Source: Eutrigla gurnardus
Lineage: Eukaryota; Chordata; Actinopteri; Perciformes; Triglidae
Direction of reading: 5' to 3'
Length of the DNA: 64,000 nt
Assembly: GCA_963514095.1 (NCBI GenBank)
Contig: CAUPSS010000263.1
Location: forward strand, 124,001-188,000
The first letter of the stretch is position 1. Each line of letters begins with the position of its first letter. The notes below the pieces were generated by a model. The model had not been told where the DNA came from. It was given only the letters and a program-made list of their open reading frames with translations, and did no database searches. Shown one piece after another: positions 14,701 to 28,004 of this stretch. A program made the translations under genes and the position numbers.

Positions 14701-15352
14701 ACCAGTCTATCACAGGGAGACATGTAGAGACAGACAGGTAACCAGTCTATCACAGGGGGACATGTAGAGACAGACAGGTAACCAGTCTATCACAGGGAGA
14801 CATGTAGAGACAGACAGGTAACCAGTCTATCACAGGGAGACATGTAGAGACCGACAGGTAACCAGTCTTTCACAGGGGGACATGTAGAGACAGACAGGTA
14901 ACCAGTCTATCACAGGAGACATGTAGAGACAGACAGGTAACCAGTCTATCAAAGGGCTGACATGTAGAGACAGACAGGTAACCAGTCTATCACGGGGCCG
15001 ACATTTAGAGACAGACAGGTAACCAGTCTATCACAGGGAGACATGTAGAGACAGACAGGTAACCAGTCTATCACAGGGAGACATGTAGAGACAGACAGGT
15101 AACCAGTCTATCACAGGGGGACATGTAGAGACAGACAGGTAACCAGTCTATCACAGGGAGACATGTAGAGACAGACAGGTAACCAGTCTATCACAGGGAG
15201 ACATGTAGAGACCGACAGGTAACCAGTCTATCACAGGGAGACATGTAAAGACAGACAGGTAACCAGTCTATCACAGGGCTGACATGTAGAGACAGACAGG
15301 TAACCAGTCTATCACAGGGCCGACATGTAGAGACAGACAGGTAACCAGTCTA

Positions 15353-15388
15353 TCACAGGGAGACATGTAGAGACAGGTAACCAGTCTA
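15353..15388 (+). repeat. 36-bp monomer (4-bp deletion), first of six
   Basis: GTAGAGACAGGTAACC replaces GTAGAGACAGACAGGTAACC, a loss of one 4-bp step of the internal ACAG/GACA repeat, consistent with slippage. The same 36-bp monomer, each time after X, lies at 18211-18246, 27282-27317, 29498-29533, 33325-33360 and 36222-36257. Because a 4-bp slip is rare, all six copies are probably descended from one event and spread by block duplication. None is found outside 15-37 kb. Confidence 0.93.
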
Positions 15389-18300
15389 TCACAGGGAGAC
15401 ATGTAGAGACAGACAGGTAACCAGTCTATCACAGGGAGACATGTAGAGACAGACAGGTAACCAGTCTATCACAGGGAGACATGTAAAGACAGACAGGTAA
15501 CCAGTCTATCACAGGGAGACATGTAGAGACAGACAGGTGACCAGTCTATCACAGGGAGACATGTACAGACAGACAGGTAACCAGTCTATCACAGGGCTGA
15601 CATGTAGAGACAGACAGGTAACCAGTCTATCACAGGGCTGACATGTAGAGACAGACAGTTAACCAGTCTATCAAAGGGCTGACATGTAGAGACAGACAGG
15701 TAACCAGTCTATCACATGGAGACATGTGGAGACAGACAGGTAACCAGTCTATCACAGGGAGACATGTAGAGACAGACAGGTAACCAGTCTATCACAGGGC
15801 CGACATGTAGAGACAGACAGGTAACCAGTCTATCACAGGGAGACATGTAGAGACAGACAGGTAACCAGTCTATCACAGGGAGACATGTAGAGACAGACAG
15901 GTAACCAGTCTATCACAGGGCTGACATGTAGAGACAGACAGGCAACCAGTCTATCACAGGGCTGACATGTAGAGACAGACAGGTAACCAGTCTATCATAG
16001 GGCTGACATGTAGAGACAGACAGGTAACCAGTCTATCACATGGAGACATGTGGAGACAGACAGGTAACCAGTCTATCACAGGGAGACATGTAGAGACAGA
16101 CAGGTAACCAGTCTATCACAGGGAGACATGTAGAGACCGACAGGTAACCAGTCTATCACAGGGGGACATGTAGAGACAGACAGGTAACCAGTCTATCACA
16201 GGGCTGACATGTAGAGACAGACAGGTAACCAGTCTATCATAGGGCTGACATGTAGAGACAGACAGGTGACCAGTCTATCACAGGGCTGACATGTAGAGAC
16301 AGACAGGTAACCAGTCTATCACAGGGAGACATGTAGAGACAGACAGGCAACCAGTCTATCACAGGGCTGACATGTAGAGACAGACAGGTAACCAGTCTAT
16401 CATAGGGCTGACATGTAGAGACAGACAGGTAACCAGTCTATCACATGGAGACATGTGGAGACAGACAGGTAACCAGTCTATCACAGGGAGACATGTAGAG
16501 ACAGACAGGTAACCAGTCTATCACAGGGAGACATGTAGAGACCGACAGGTAACCAGTCTATCACAGGGGGACATGTAGAGACAGACAGGTAACCAGTCTA
16601 TCACAGGGCTGACATGTAGAGACAGACAGGTAACCAGTCTATCATAGGGCTGACATGTAGAGACAGACAGGTGACCAGTCTATCACAGGGCTGACATGTA
16701 GAGACAGACAGGTAACCAGTCTATCACAGGGAGACATGTAGAGACAGACAGGTAACCAGTCTATCACAGGGAGACATGTAGAGACAGACAGGTAACCAGT
16801 CTATCACAGGGCTGACATGTAGAGACAGACAGGCAACCAGTCTATCACAGGGCTGACATGTAGAGAGAGACAGGTAACCAGTCTATCACAGGGCCGACAT
16901 GTAGAGAAAGACAGGTAACCAGTCTATCACAGGGAGACATGTAGAGACAGACAGGTAACCAGTCTATCACAGGGAGACATGTAGAGACAGACAGGTAACC
17001 AGTCTATCACAGGGCTGACATGTAGAGACAGACAGGCAACCAGTCTATCACAGGGCTGACATGTAGAGACAGACAGGTAACCAGTCTATCACAGGGAGAC
17101 ATGTAGAGACAGACAGGTAACCAGTCTATCACAGGGAGACATGTAGAGAACGACAGGTAACCAGTCTATCACAGGGGGACATGTAGAGACAGACAGGTAA
17201 CCAGTCTATCACAGGGAGACATGTAGAGACAGACAGGTAACCAGTCTATCACAGGGGGACATGTAGAGACAGACAGTTAACCAGTCTATCACAGGGAGAC
17301 ATGTAGAGACAGACAGGTAACCAGTCTATCACATGGAGACATGTAGAGACAGACAGGTAACCAGTCTATCACAGGGGGACATGTAGAGACAGACAGGTAA
17401 CCAGTCTATCACAGGGAGACATGTAGAGACAGACAGGTAACCAGTCTATCACAGGGAGACATGGAGAGACAGACAGGTAACCAGTCTATCACAGGGAGAC
17501 ATGTAAAGACAGACAGGTAACCAGTCTATCACAGGGAGACATGTAGAGACAGACAGGTGACCAGTCTATCACAGGGAGACATGTAGAGACAGACAGGTAA
17601 CCAGTCTATCACAGGGGGACATGTAGAGACAGACAGGTAACCAGTCTATCACAGGGAGACATGTAGAGACAGACAGGTAACCAGTCTATCACAGGGAGAC
17701 ATGTAGAGACCGACAGGTAACCAGTCTTTCACAGGGGGACATGTAGAGACAGACAGGTAACCAGTCTATCACAGGAGACATGTAGAGACAGACAGGTAAC
17801 CAGTCTATCACAGGGAGACATGTAGAGACAGACAGGTAACCAGTCTATCACGGGGCCGACATTTAGAGACAGACAGGTAACCAGTCTATCACAGGGAGAC
17901 ATGTAGAGACAGACAGGTAACCAGTCTATCACAGGGAGACATGTAGAGACAGACAGGTAACCAGTCTATCACAGGGGGACATGTAGAGACAGACAGGTAA
18001 CCAGTCTATCACAGGGAGACATGTAGAGACAGACAGGTAACCAGTCTATCACAGGGAGACATGTAGAGACAGACAGGTAACCAGTCTATCACAGGGAGAC
18101 ATGTAAAGACAGACAGGTAACCAGTCTATCACAGGGCTGACATGTAGAGACAGACAGGTAACCAGTCTATCACAGGGCCGACATGTAGAGACAGACAGGT
18201 AACCAGTCTATCACAGGGAGACATGTAGAGACAGGTAACCAGTCTATCACAGGGAGACATGTAGAGACAGACAGGTAACCAGTCTATCACAGGGAGACAT

Positions 18301-19620
18301 GTAGAGACAGACAGGTAACCAGTCTATCACAGGGAGACATGTAAAGACAGACAGGTAACCAGTCTATCACAGGGAGACATGTAGAGACAGACAGGTGACC
18401 AGTCTATCACAGGGAGACATGTACAGACAGACAGGTAACCAGTCTATCACAGGGCTGACATGTAGAGACAGACAGGTAACCAGTCTATCACAGGGCTGAC
18501 ATGTAGAGACAGACAGTTAACCAGTCTATCAAAGGGCTGACATGTAGAGACAGACAGGTAACCAGTCTATCACATGGAGACATGTGGAGACAGACAGGTA
18601 ACCAGTCTATCACAGGGAGACATGTAGAGACAGACAGGTAACCAGTCTATCACAGGGCCGACATGTAGAGACAGACAGGTAACCAGTCTATCACAGGGAG
18701 ACATGTAGAGACAGACAGGTAACCAGTCTATCACAGGGAGACATGTAGAGACAGACAGGTAACCAGTCTATCACAGGGCTGACATGTAGAGACAGACAGG
18801 CAACCAGTCTATCACAGGGCTGACATGTAGAGACAGACAGGTAACCAGTCTATCACAGGGCCGACATGTAGAGACAGACAGGTAACCAGTCTATCACAGG
18901 GAGACATGTAGAGACAGACAGGTAACCAGTCTATCACAGGGAGACATGTAGAGACAGACAGGTAACCAGTCTATCATGGGGCCGACATGTAGAGACAGAC
19001 AGGTAACCAGTCTATCACAGGGAGACATGTAGAGACAGACAGGTAACCAGTCTATCACAGGGCTGACATGTAGAGACAGACAGGCAACCAGTCTATCACA
19101 GGGCTGACATGTAGAGACAGACAGGTAACCAGTCTATCACAGGGCCGACATGTAGAGACAGACAGGTAACCAGTCTATCACAGGGAGACATGTAGAGACA
19201 GACAGGTAACCAGTCTATCACAGGGAGACATGTAGAGACAGACAGGTAACCAGTCTATCACAGGGAGACATGTAGAGACAGACAGGTAACCAGTCTATCA
19301 CAGGGAGACATGTAAAGACAGACAGGTAACCAGTCTATCACAGGGAGACATGTAGAGACAGACAGGTGACCAGTCTATCACAGGGAGACATGTAGAGACA
19401 GACAGGTAACCAGTCTATCACAGGGAGACATGTAGAGACAGACAGGTAACCAGTCTATCACAGGGAGACATGTACAGACAGACAGGTAACCAGTCTATCA
19501 CAGGGCTGACATGTAGAGACAGACAGGTAACCAGTCTATCACAGGGCTGACATGTAGAGACAGACAGGTAACCAGTCTATCAAAGGGCTGACATGTAGAG
19601 ACAGACAGGTAACCAGTCTA

Positions 19621-20670
19621 TCACATGGAGACATGTGGAGACAGACAGGTAACCAGTCTATCACAGGGAGACATGTAGAGACAGACAGGTAACCAGTCTA
19701 TCACAGGGAGACATGTAGAGACCGACAGGTAACCAGTCTATCACAGGGGGACATGTAGAGACAGACAGGTAACCAGTCTATCACAGGGCTGACATGTAGA
19801 GACAGACAGGTAACCAGTCTATCATAGGGCTGACATGTAGAGACAGACAGGTGACCAGTCTATCACAGGGCTGACATGTAGAGACAGACAGGTAACCAGT
19901 CTATCACAGGGAGACATGTAGAGACAGACAGGTAACCAGTCTATCACAGGGAGACATGTAGAGACAGACAGGTAACCAGTCTATCACAGGGCTGACATGT
20001 AGAGACAGACAGGCAACCAGTCTATCACAGGGCTGACATGTAGAGACAGACAGGTAACCAGTCTATCACAGGGCCGACATGTAGAGACAGACAGGTAACC
20101 AGTCTATCACAGGGAGACATGTAGAGACAGACAGGTAACCAGTCTATCACAGGGAGACATGTAGAGACAGACAGGTAACCAGTCTATCATGGGGCCGACA
20201 TGTAGAGACAGACAGGTAACCAGTCTATCACAGGGAGACATGTAGAGACAGACAGGTAACCAGTCTATCACAGGGGGACATGTAGAGACAGACAGGTAAC
20301 CAGTCTATCACAGGGAGACATGTAGAGACAGACAGGTAACCAGTCTATCACAGGGAGACATGTAGAGACAGACAGGTAACCAGTCTATCACAGGGGGACA
20401 TGTAGAGACAGACAGGTAACCAGTCTATCACAGGGAGACATGTAGAGACAGACAGGTAACCAGTCTATCACAGGGAGACATGTAGAGACAGACAGGTAAC
20501 CAGTCTATCACAGGGAGACATGTAAAGACAGACAGGTAACCAGTCTATCACAGGGCTGACATGTAGAGACAGACAGGTAACCAGTCTATCACAGGGCTGA
20601 CATGTAGAGACAGACAGGTAACCAGTCTATCAAAGGGCTGACATGTAGAGACAGACAGGTAACCAGTCTA
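19621..20670 (+). repeat. 1,050-bp, 26-monomer derived HOR unit
   Basis: The W-to-W order is W A P G C TV C A A CN C X A A M A G A A G A A K C C and a TCAAAGGG-type monomer: 26 monomers, 10 of them 41 bp, total 1,050 bp. It equals the reference HOR with the 15 monomers after the first K (AV to S) removed, 602 bp, plus T changed to TCAAAGGG. The next unit (20671 on) starts the same order again. The identical form lies at 37632-38681 in the partner segmental copy, so the shortening came before that duplication. Confidence 0.85.
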
Positions 20671-20993
20671 TCACATGGAGACATGTGGAGACAGACAGGT
20701 AACCAGTCTATCACAGGGAGACATGTAGAGACAGACAGGTAACCAGTCTATCACAGGGAGACATGTAGAGACCGACAGGTAACCAGTCTATCACAGGGGG
20801 ACATGTAGAGACAGACAGGTAACCAGTCTATCACAGGGCTGACATGTAGAGACAGACAGGTAACCAGTCTATCATAGGGCTGACATGTAGAGACAGACAG
20901 GTGACCAGTCTATCACAGGGCTGACATGTAGAGACAGACAGGTAACCAGTCTATCACAGGGAGACATGTAGAGACAGACAGGTAACCAGTCTA

Positions 20994-23900
20994 TCACAGG
21001 GCCGACATGTAGAGACAGACAGGTAACCAGTCTATCACAGGGAGACATGTAGAGACAGACAGGTAACCGGTCTATCACAGGGAGACATGTAGAGACAGAC
21101 AGGTAACCAGTCTATCATGGGGCCGACATGTAGAGACAGACAGGTAACCAGTCTATCACAGGGAGACATGTAGAGACAGACAGGTAACCAGTCTATCACA
21201 GGGCTGACATGTAGAGACAGACAGGTAACCAGTCTATCACAGGGAGACATGTAGAGACAGACAGGTAACCAGTCTATCACAGGGAGACATGTAGAGACAG
21301 ACAGGTAACCAGTCTATCACAGGGAGACATGTAAAGACAGACAGGTAACCAGTCTATCACAGGGAGACATGTAGAGACAGACAGGTGACCAGTCTATCAC
21401 AGGGAGACATGTAGAGACAGACAGGTAACCAGTCTATCACAGGGAGACATGTAGAGACAGACAGGTAACCAGTCTATCACAGGGAGACATGTACAGACAG
21501 ACAGGTAACCAGTCTATCACAGGGCTGACATGTAGAGACAGACAGGTAACCAGTCTATCACAGGGCTGACATGTAGAGACAGACAGGTAACCAGTCTATC
21601 AAAGGGCTGACATGTAGAGACAGACAGGTAACCAGTCTATCACATGGAGACATGTGGAGACAGACAGGTAACAAGTCTATCACAGGGAGACATGTAGAGA
21701 CAGACAGGTAACCAGTCTATCACAGGGAGACATGTAGAGACCGACAGGTAACCAGTCTATCACAGGGGGACATGTAGAGACAGACAGGTAACCAGTCTAT
21801 CACAGGGCTGACATGTAGAGACAGACAGGTAACCAGTCTATCATAGGGCTGACATGTAGAGACAGACAGGTGACCAGTCTATCACAGGGCTGACATGTAG
21901 AGACAGACAGGTAACCAGTCTATCACAGGGAGACATGTAGAGACAGACAGGTAACCAGTCTATCACAGGGAGACATGTAGAGACAGACAGGTAACCAGTC
22001 TATCACAGGGCTGACATGTAGAGACAGACAGGCAACCAGTCTATCACAGGGCTGACATGTAGAGACAGACAGGTAACCAGTCTATCACAGGGCCGACATG
22101 TAGAGACAGACAGGTAACCAGTCTATCACAGGGAGACATGTAGAGACAGACAGGTAACCAGTCTATCACAGGGAGACATGTAGAGACAGACAGGTAACCA
22201 GTCTATCATGGGGCCGACATGTAGAGACAGACAGGTAACCAGTCTATCACAGGGAGACATGTAGAGACAGACAGGTAACCAGTCTATCACAGGGGGACAT
22301 GTAGAGACAGACAGGTAACCAGTCTATCACAGGGAGACATGTAGAGACAGACAGGTAACCAGTCTATCACAGGGAGACATGTAGAGACAGACAGGTAACC
22401 AGTCTATCACAGGGGGACATGTAGAGACAGACAGGTAACCAGTCTATCACAGGGAGACATGTAGAGACAGACAGGTAACCAGTCTATCACAGGAAGACAT
22501 GTAGAGACAGACAGGTAACCTGTCTATCACAGGGAGACATGTAAAGACAGACAGGTAACCAGTCTATCACAGGGAGACATGTAGAGACAGACAGGTGACC
22601 AGTCTATCACAGGGAGACATGTAGAGACAGACAGGTAACCAGTCTATCACAGGGAGACATGTAGAGACAGACAGGTAACCAGTCTATCACAGGGCTGACA
22701 TGTAGAGACAGACAGGTAACCAGTCTATCACAGGGAGACATGTAGAGACAGACAGGTAACCAGTCTATCACAGGGAGACATGTACAGACAGACAGGTAAC
22801 CAGTCTATCACAGGGCTGACATGTAGAGACAGACAGGTAACCAGTCTATCACAGGGGGACATGTAGAGACAGACAGGTAACCAGTCTATCACAGGGAGAC
22901 ATGTAGAGACAGACAGGTAACCAGTCTATCACAGGGAGACATGTAGAGACAGACAGGTAACCAGTCTATCACAGGGAGACATGTAAAGACAGACAGGTAA
23001 CCAGTCTATCACATGGAGACATGTAGAGACAGACAGGTGACCAGTCTATCACAGGGAGACATGTAGAGACAGACAGGTAACCAGTCTATCACAGGGAGAC
23101 ATGTAGAGACAGACAGGTAACCAGTCTATCACAGGGAGACATGTACAGACAGACAGGTAACCAGTCTATCACAGGGCTGACATGTAGAGACAGACAGGTA
23201 ACCAGTCTATCACAGGGCTGACATGTAGAGACAGACAGGTAACCAGTCTATCATAGGGCTGACATGTAGAGACAGACAGGTAACCAGTCTATCACATGGA
23301 GACATGTGGAGACAGACAGGTAACCAGTCTATCACAGGGAGACATGTAGAGACAGACAGGTAACCAGTCTATCACAGGGAGACATGTAGAGACCGACAGG
23401 TAACCAGTCTATCACAGGGGGACATGTAGAGACAGACAGGTAACCAGTCTATCACAGGGAGAAATGTAGAGACAGACAGGTATCCAGTCTATCACGGGGC
23501 CGACATTTAGAGACAGACAGGTAACCAGTCTATCACAGGGAGACATGTAGAGACAGACAGGTAACCAGTCTATCACAGGGAGACATGTAGAGACAGACAG
23601 GTAACCAGTCTATCACAGGGCCGACATGTAGAGACAGACAGGTAACCAGTCTATCACAGGGAGACATGTAGAGACAGACAGGTAACCAGTCTATCACAGG
23701 GAGACATGTAGAGACAGACAGGTAACCAGTCTATCATGGGGCCGACATGTAGAGACAGACAGGTAACCAGTCTATCACAGGGAGACATGTAGAGACAGAC
23801 AGGTAACCAGTCTATCACAGGGCTGACATGTAGAGACAGACAGGCAACCAGTCTATCACAGGGCTGACATGTAGAGACAGACAGGTAACCAGTCTATCAC

Positions 23901-24257
23901 AGGGCCGACATGTAGAGACAGACAGGTAACCAGTCTATCACAGGGAGACATGTAGAGACAGACAGGTAACCAGTCTATCACAGGGAGACATGTAGAGACA
24001 GACAGGTAACCAGTCTATCACAGGGAGACATGTAGAGACAGACAGGTAACCAGTCTATCACAGGGAGACATGTAAAGACAGACAGGTAACCAGTCTATCA
24101 CAGGGAGACATGTAGAGACAGACAGGTGACCAGTCTATCACAGGGAGACATGTAGAGACAGACAGGTAACCAGTCTATCACAGGGAGACATGTAGAGACA
24201 GACAGGTAACCAGTCTATCACAGGGAGACATGTACAGACAGACAGGTAACCAGTCTA
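20994..24257 (+). repeat. Satellite between duplicated blocks, holding the reference HOR
   Basis: Satellite only. It starts X A A A-type M A C A A A K, an incomplete HOR; the monomer at 21035 has the only CCGGTC I noticed. The 1,652-bp unit follows at 21640-23291. After it comes W A P G, then a jump to the GAGAAATG monomer (about 23452), one with GTATCCAGTC, and the TCACGGGGCCGACATTT monomer near 23494. The GAGAAATG and ACATTT monomers also occur in order at 11604-11680, so this stretch and 11.6-13 kb share descent. The 647-bp M-to-W block starts at 23734. No gene was seen. Confidence 0.8.
21640..23291 (+). repeat. Reference higher-order repeat unit, 41 monomers, 1,652 bp
   Basis: From one W monomer to the next, the variant order is W A P G C TV C A A CN C X A A M A G A A G A A K AV A A C A S C G A A K AV A A S C C T. 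That is 41 monomers, of which 12 are the 41-bp class, giving 41 x 40 + 12 = 1,652 bp, exactly the observed spacing. I take this as the full-length form because the same order and length recur at 44201-45852 and the other forms can mostly be derived from it by removing whole monomers. Private changes in this copy include AACAAGTC in the W monomer, GGAAGACATG and CCTGTC near 22490-22525, and CATGG in the second AV monomer. Confidence 0.9.
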
Positions 24258-27200
24258 TCACAGGGCTGACATGTAGAGACAGACAGGTAACCAGTCTATC
24301 ACAGGGCTGACATGTAGAGACAGACAGGTAACCAGTCTATCAAAGGGCTGACATGTAGAGACAGACAGGTAACCAGTCTATCACATGGAGACATGTGGAG
24401 ACAGACAGGTAACCAGTCTATCACAGGGAGACATGTAGAGACAGACAGGTAACCAGTCTATCACAGGGAGACATGTAGAGACCGACAGGTAACCAGTCTA
24501 TCACAGGGGGACATGTAGAGACAGACAGGTAACCAGTCTATCACAGGGCTGACATGTAGAGACAGACAGGTAACCAGTCTATCATAGGGCTGACATGTAG
24601 AGACAGACAGGTGACCAGTCTATCACAGGGCTGACATGTAGAGACAGACAGGTAACCAGTCTATCACAGGGAGACATGTAGAGACAGACAGGTAACCAGT
24701 CTATCACAGGGCTGACATGTAGAGACAGACAGGCAACCAGTCTATCACAGGGCTGACATGTAGAGACAGACAGGTAACCAGTCTATCACAGGGCCGACAT
24801 GTAGAGACAGACAGGTAACCAGTCTATCACAGGGAGACATGTAGAGACAGACAGGTAACCAGTCTATCACAGGGAGACATGTAGAGACAGACAGGTAACC
24901 AGTCTATCATGGGGCCGACATGTAGAGACAGACAGGTAACCAGTCTATCACAGGGAGACATGTAGAGACAGACAGGTAACCAGTCTATCACAGGGGGACA
25001 TGTAGAGACAGACAGGTAACCAGTCTATCACAGGGAGACATGTAGAGACAGACAGGTAACCAGTCTATCACAGGGAGACATGTAGAGAAAGACAGGTAAC
25101 CAGTCTATCACAGGGGGACATGTAGAGACAGACAGGTAACCAGTCTATCACAGGGAGACATGTAGAGACAGACAGGTAACCAGTCTATCACAGGGAGACA
25201 TGTAGAGACAGACAGGTAACCAGTCTATCACAGGGAGACATGTAAAGACAGACAGGTAACCAGTCTATCACAGGGAGACATGTAGAGACAGACAGGTGAC
25301 CAGTCTATCACAGGGAGACATGTAGAGACAGACAGGTAACCAGTCTATCACAGGGAGACATGTAGAGACAGACAGGTAACCAGTCTATCACAGGGCTGAC
25401 ATGTAGAGACAGACAGGTAACCAGTCTATCACAGGGAGACATGTAGAGACAGACAGGTAACCAGTCTATCACAGGGAGACATGTACAGACAGACAGGTAA
25501 CCAGTCTATCACAGGGCTGACATGTAGAGACAGACAGGTAACCAGTCTATCACAGGGGGACATGTAGAGACAGACAGGTAACCAGTCTATCACAGGGAGA
25601 CATGTAGAGACAGACAGGTAACCAGTCTATCACAGGGAGACATGTAGAGACAGACAGGTAACCAGTCTATCACAGGGAGACATGTAAAGACAGACAGGTA
25701 ACCAGTCTATCACAGGGAGACATGTAGAGACAGACAGGTGACCAGTCTATCACAGGGAGACATGTAGAGACAGACAGGTAACCAGTCTATCACAGGGAGA
25801 CATGTAGAGACAGACAGGTAACCAGTCTATCACAGGGAGACATGTACAGACAGACAGGTAACCAGTCTATCACAGGGCTGACATGTAGAGACAGACAGGT
25901 AACCAGTCTATCACAGGGCTGACATGTAGAGACAGACAGGTAACCAGTCTATCATAGGGCTGACATGTAGAGACAGACAGGTAACCAGTCTATCACATGG
26001 AGACATGTGGAGACAGACAGGTAACCAGTCTATCACAGGGAGACATGTAGAGACAGACAGGTAACCAGTCTATCACAGGGAGACATGTAGAGACCGACAG
26101 GTAACCAGTCTATCACAGGGGGACATGTAGAGACAGACAGGTAACCAGTCTATCACAGGGCTGACATGTAGAGACAGACAGGTAACCAGTCTATCATAGG
26201 GCTGACATGTAGAGACAGACAGGTGACCAGTCTATCACAGGGCTGACATGTAGAGACAGACAGGTAACCAGTCTATCACAGGGAGACATGTAGAGACAGA
26301 CAGGTAACCAGTCTATCACAGGGAGACATGTAGAGACAGACAGGTAACCAGTCTATCACAGGGCTGACATGTAGAGACAGACAGGCAACCAGTCTATCAC
26401 AGGGCTGACATGTAGAGAGAGACAGGTAACCAGTCTATCACAGGGCCGACATGTAGAGAAAGACAGGTAACCAGTCTATCACAGGGAGACATGTAGAGAC
26501 AGACAGGTAACCAGTCTATCACAGGGAGACATGGAGAGACAGACAGGTAACCAGTCTATCACAGGGAGACATGTAAAGACAGACAGGTAACCAGTCTATC
26601 ACAGGGAGACATGTAGAGACAGACAGGTGACCAGTCTATCACAGGGAGACATGTAGAGACAGACAGGTAACCAGTCTATCACAGGGGGACATGTAGAGAC
26701 AGACAGGTAACCAGTCTATCACAGGGAGACATGTAGAGACAGACAGGTAACCAGTCTATCACAGGGAGACATGTAGAGACCGACAGGTAACCAGTCTTTC
26801 ACAGGGGGACATGTAGAGACAGACAGGTAACCAGTCTATCACAGGAGACATGTAGAGACAGACAGGTAACCAGTCTATCAAAGGGCTGACATGTAGAGAC
26901 AGACAGGTAACCAGTCTATCACGGGGCCGACATTTAGAGACAGACAGGTAACCAGTCTATCACAGGGAGACATGTAGAGACAGACAGGTAACCAGTCTAT
27001 CACAGGGAGACATGTAGAGACAGACAGGTAACCAGTCTATCACAGGGGGACATGTAGAGACAGACAGGTAACCAGTCTATCACAGGGAGACATGTAGAGA
27101 CAGACAGGTAACCAGTCTATCACAGGGAGACATGTAGAGACAGACAGGTAACCAGTCTATCACAGGGAGACATGTAAAGACAGACAGGTAACCAGTCTAT

Positions 27201-28004
27201 CACAGGGCTGACATGTAGAGACAGACAGGTAACCAGTCTATCACAGGGCCGACATGTAGAGACAGACAGGTAACCAGTCTATCACAGGGAGACATGTAGA
27301 GACAGGTAACCAGTCTATCACAGGGAGACATGTAGAGACAGACAGGTAACCAGTCTATCACAGGGAGACATGTAGAGACAGACAGGTAACCAGTCTATCA
27401 CAGGGAGACATGTAAAGACAGACAGGTAACCAGTCTATCACAGGGAGACATGTAGAGACAGACAGGTGACCAGTCTATCACAGGGAGACATGTACAGACA
27501 GACAGGTAACCAGTCTATCACAGGGCTGACATGTAGAGACAGACAGGTAACCAGTCTATCACAGGGCTGACATGTAGAGACAGACAGTTAACCAGTCTAT
27601 CAAAGGGCTGACATGTAGAGACAGACAGGTAACCAGTCTATCACATGGAGACATGTGGAGACAGACAGGTAACCAGTCTATCACAGGGAGACATGTAGAG
27701 ACAGACAGGTAACCAGTCTATCACAGGGCCGACATGTAGAGACAGACAGGTAACCAGTCTATCACAGGGAGACATGTAGAGACAGACAGGTAACCAGTCT
27801 ATCACAGGGAGACATGCAGAGACAGACAGGTAACCAGTCTATCACAGGGCTGACATGTAGAGACAGACAGGCAACCAGTCTATCACAGGGCTGACATGTA
27901 GAGACAGACAGGTAACCAGTCTATCATAGGGCTGACATGTAGAGACAGACAGGTAACCAGTCTATCACATGGAGACATGTGGAGACAGACAGGTAACCAG
28001 TCTA
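24258..28004 (+). repeat. 3.7-kb block almost identical to 30301-34047 (offset 6,043 bp)
   Basis: W at 24381, 25993, 27641 and 27965, U at 26799 and the 36-bp monomer at 27282 each have a partner exactly 6,043 bp downstream (30424, 32036, 33684, 34008, 32842, 33325). Rare changes are shared, including GAGAGAGAC near 26416, CATGGAGAG near 26530 and ATGCAGAG near 27813. The only difference I noticed by eye is GAAACATG near 32650. The block begins at C 24258 (the preceding monomer is S, against G in the partner) and ends after W 27965 (next is P, against A in the partner). Confidence 0.87.

Larger units (their letters stand above)
12370..20993 (+). repeat. Left copy of ~8.7-kb segmental duplication (partner 30301-39004)
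   Basis: Landmark monomers match the partner region at nearly constant distance. W 12493/30424 gives 17,931. W 14064/32036, U 14870/32842, the 36-bp monomer 15353/33325, and W 15712/33684, 16036/34008 and 16441/34413 give 17,972. U 17729/35740, the 36-bp monomer 18211/36222, and W 18570/36581, 19621/37632 and 20671/38682 give 18,011. The first shift is one missing C monomer near 13490. The second is a rearranged patch at 16967-17248, opposite 34939-35259. The match begins at the C monomer at 12370 and ends where X (20994) faces A (39005). Confidence 0.88.
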
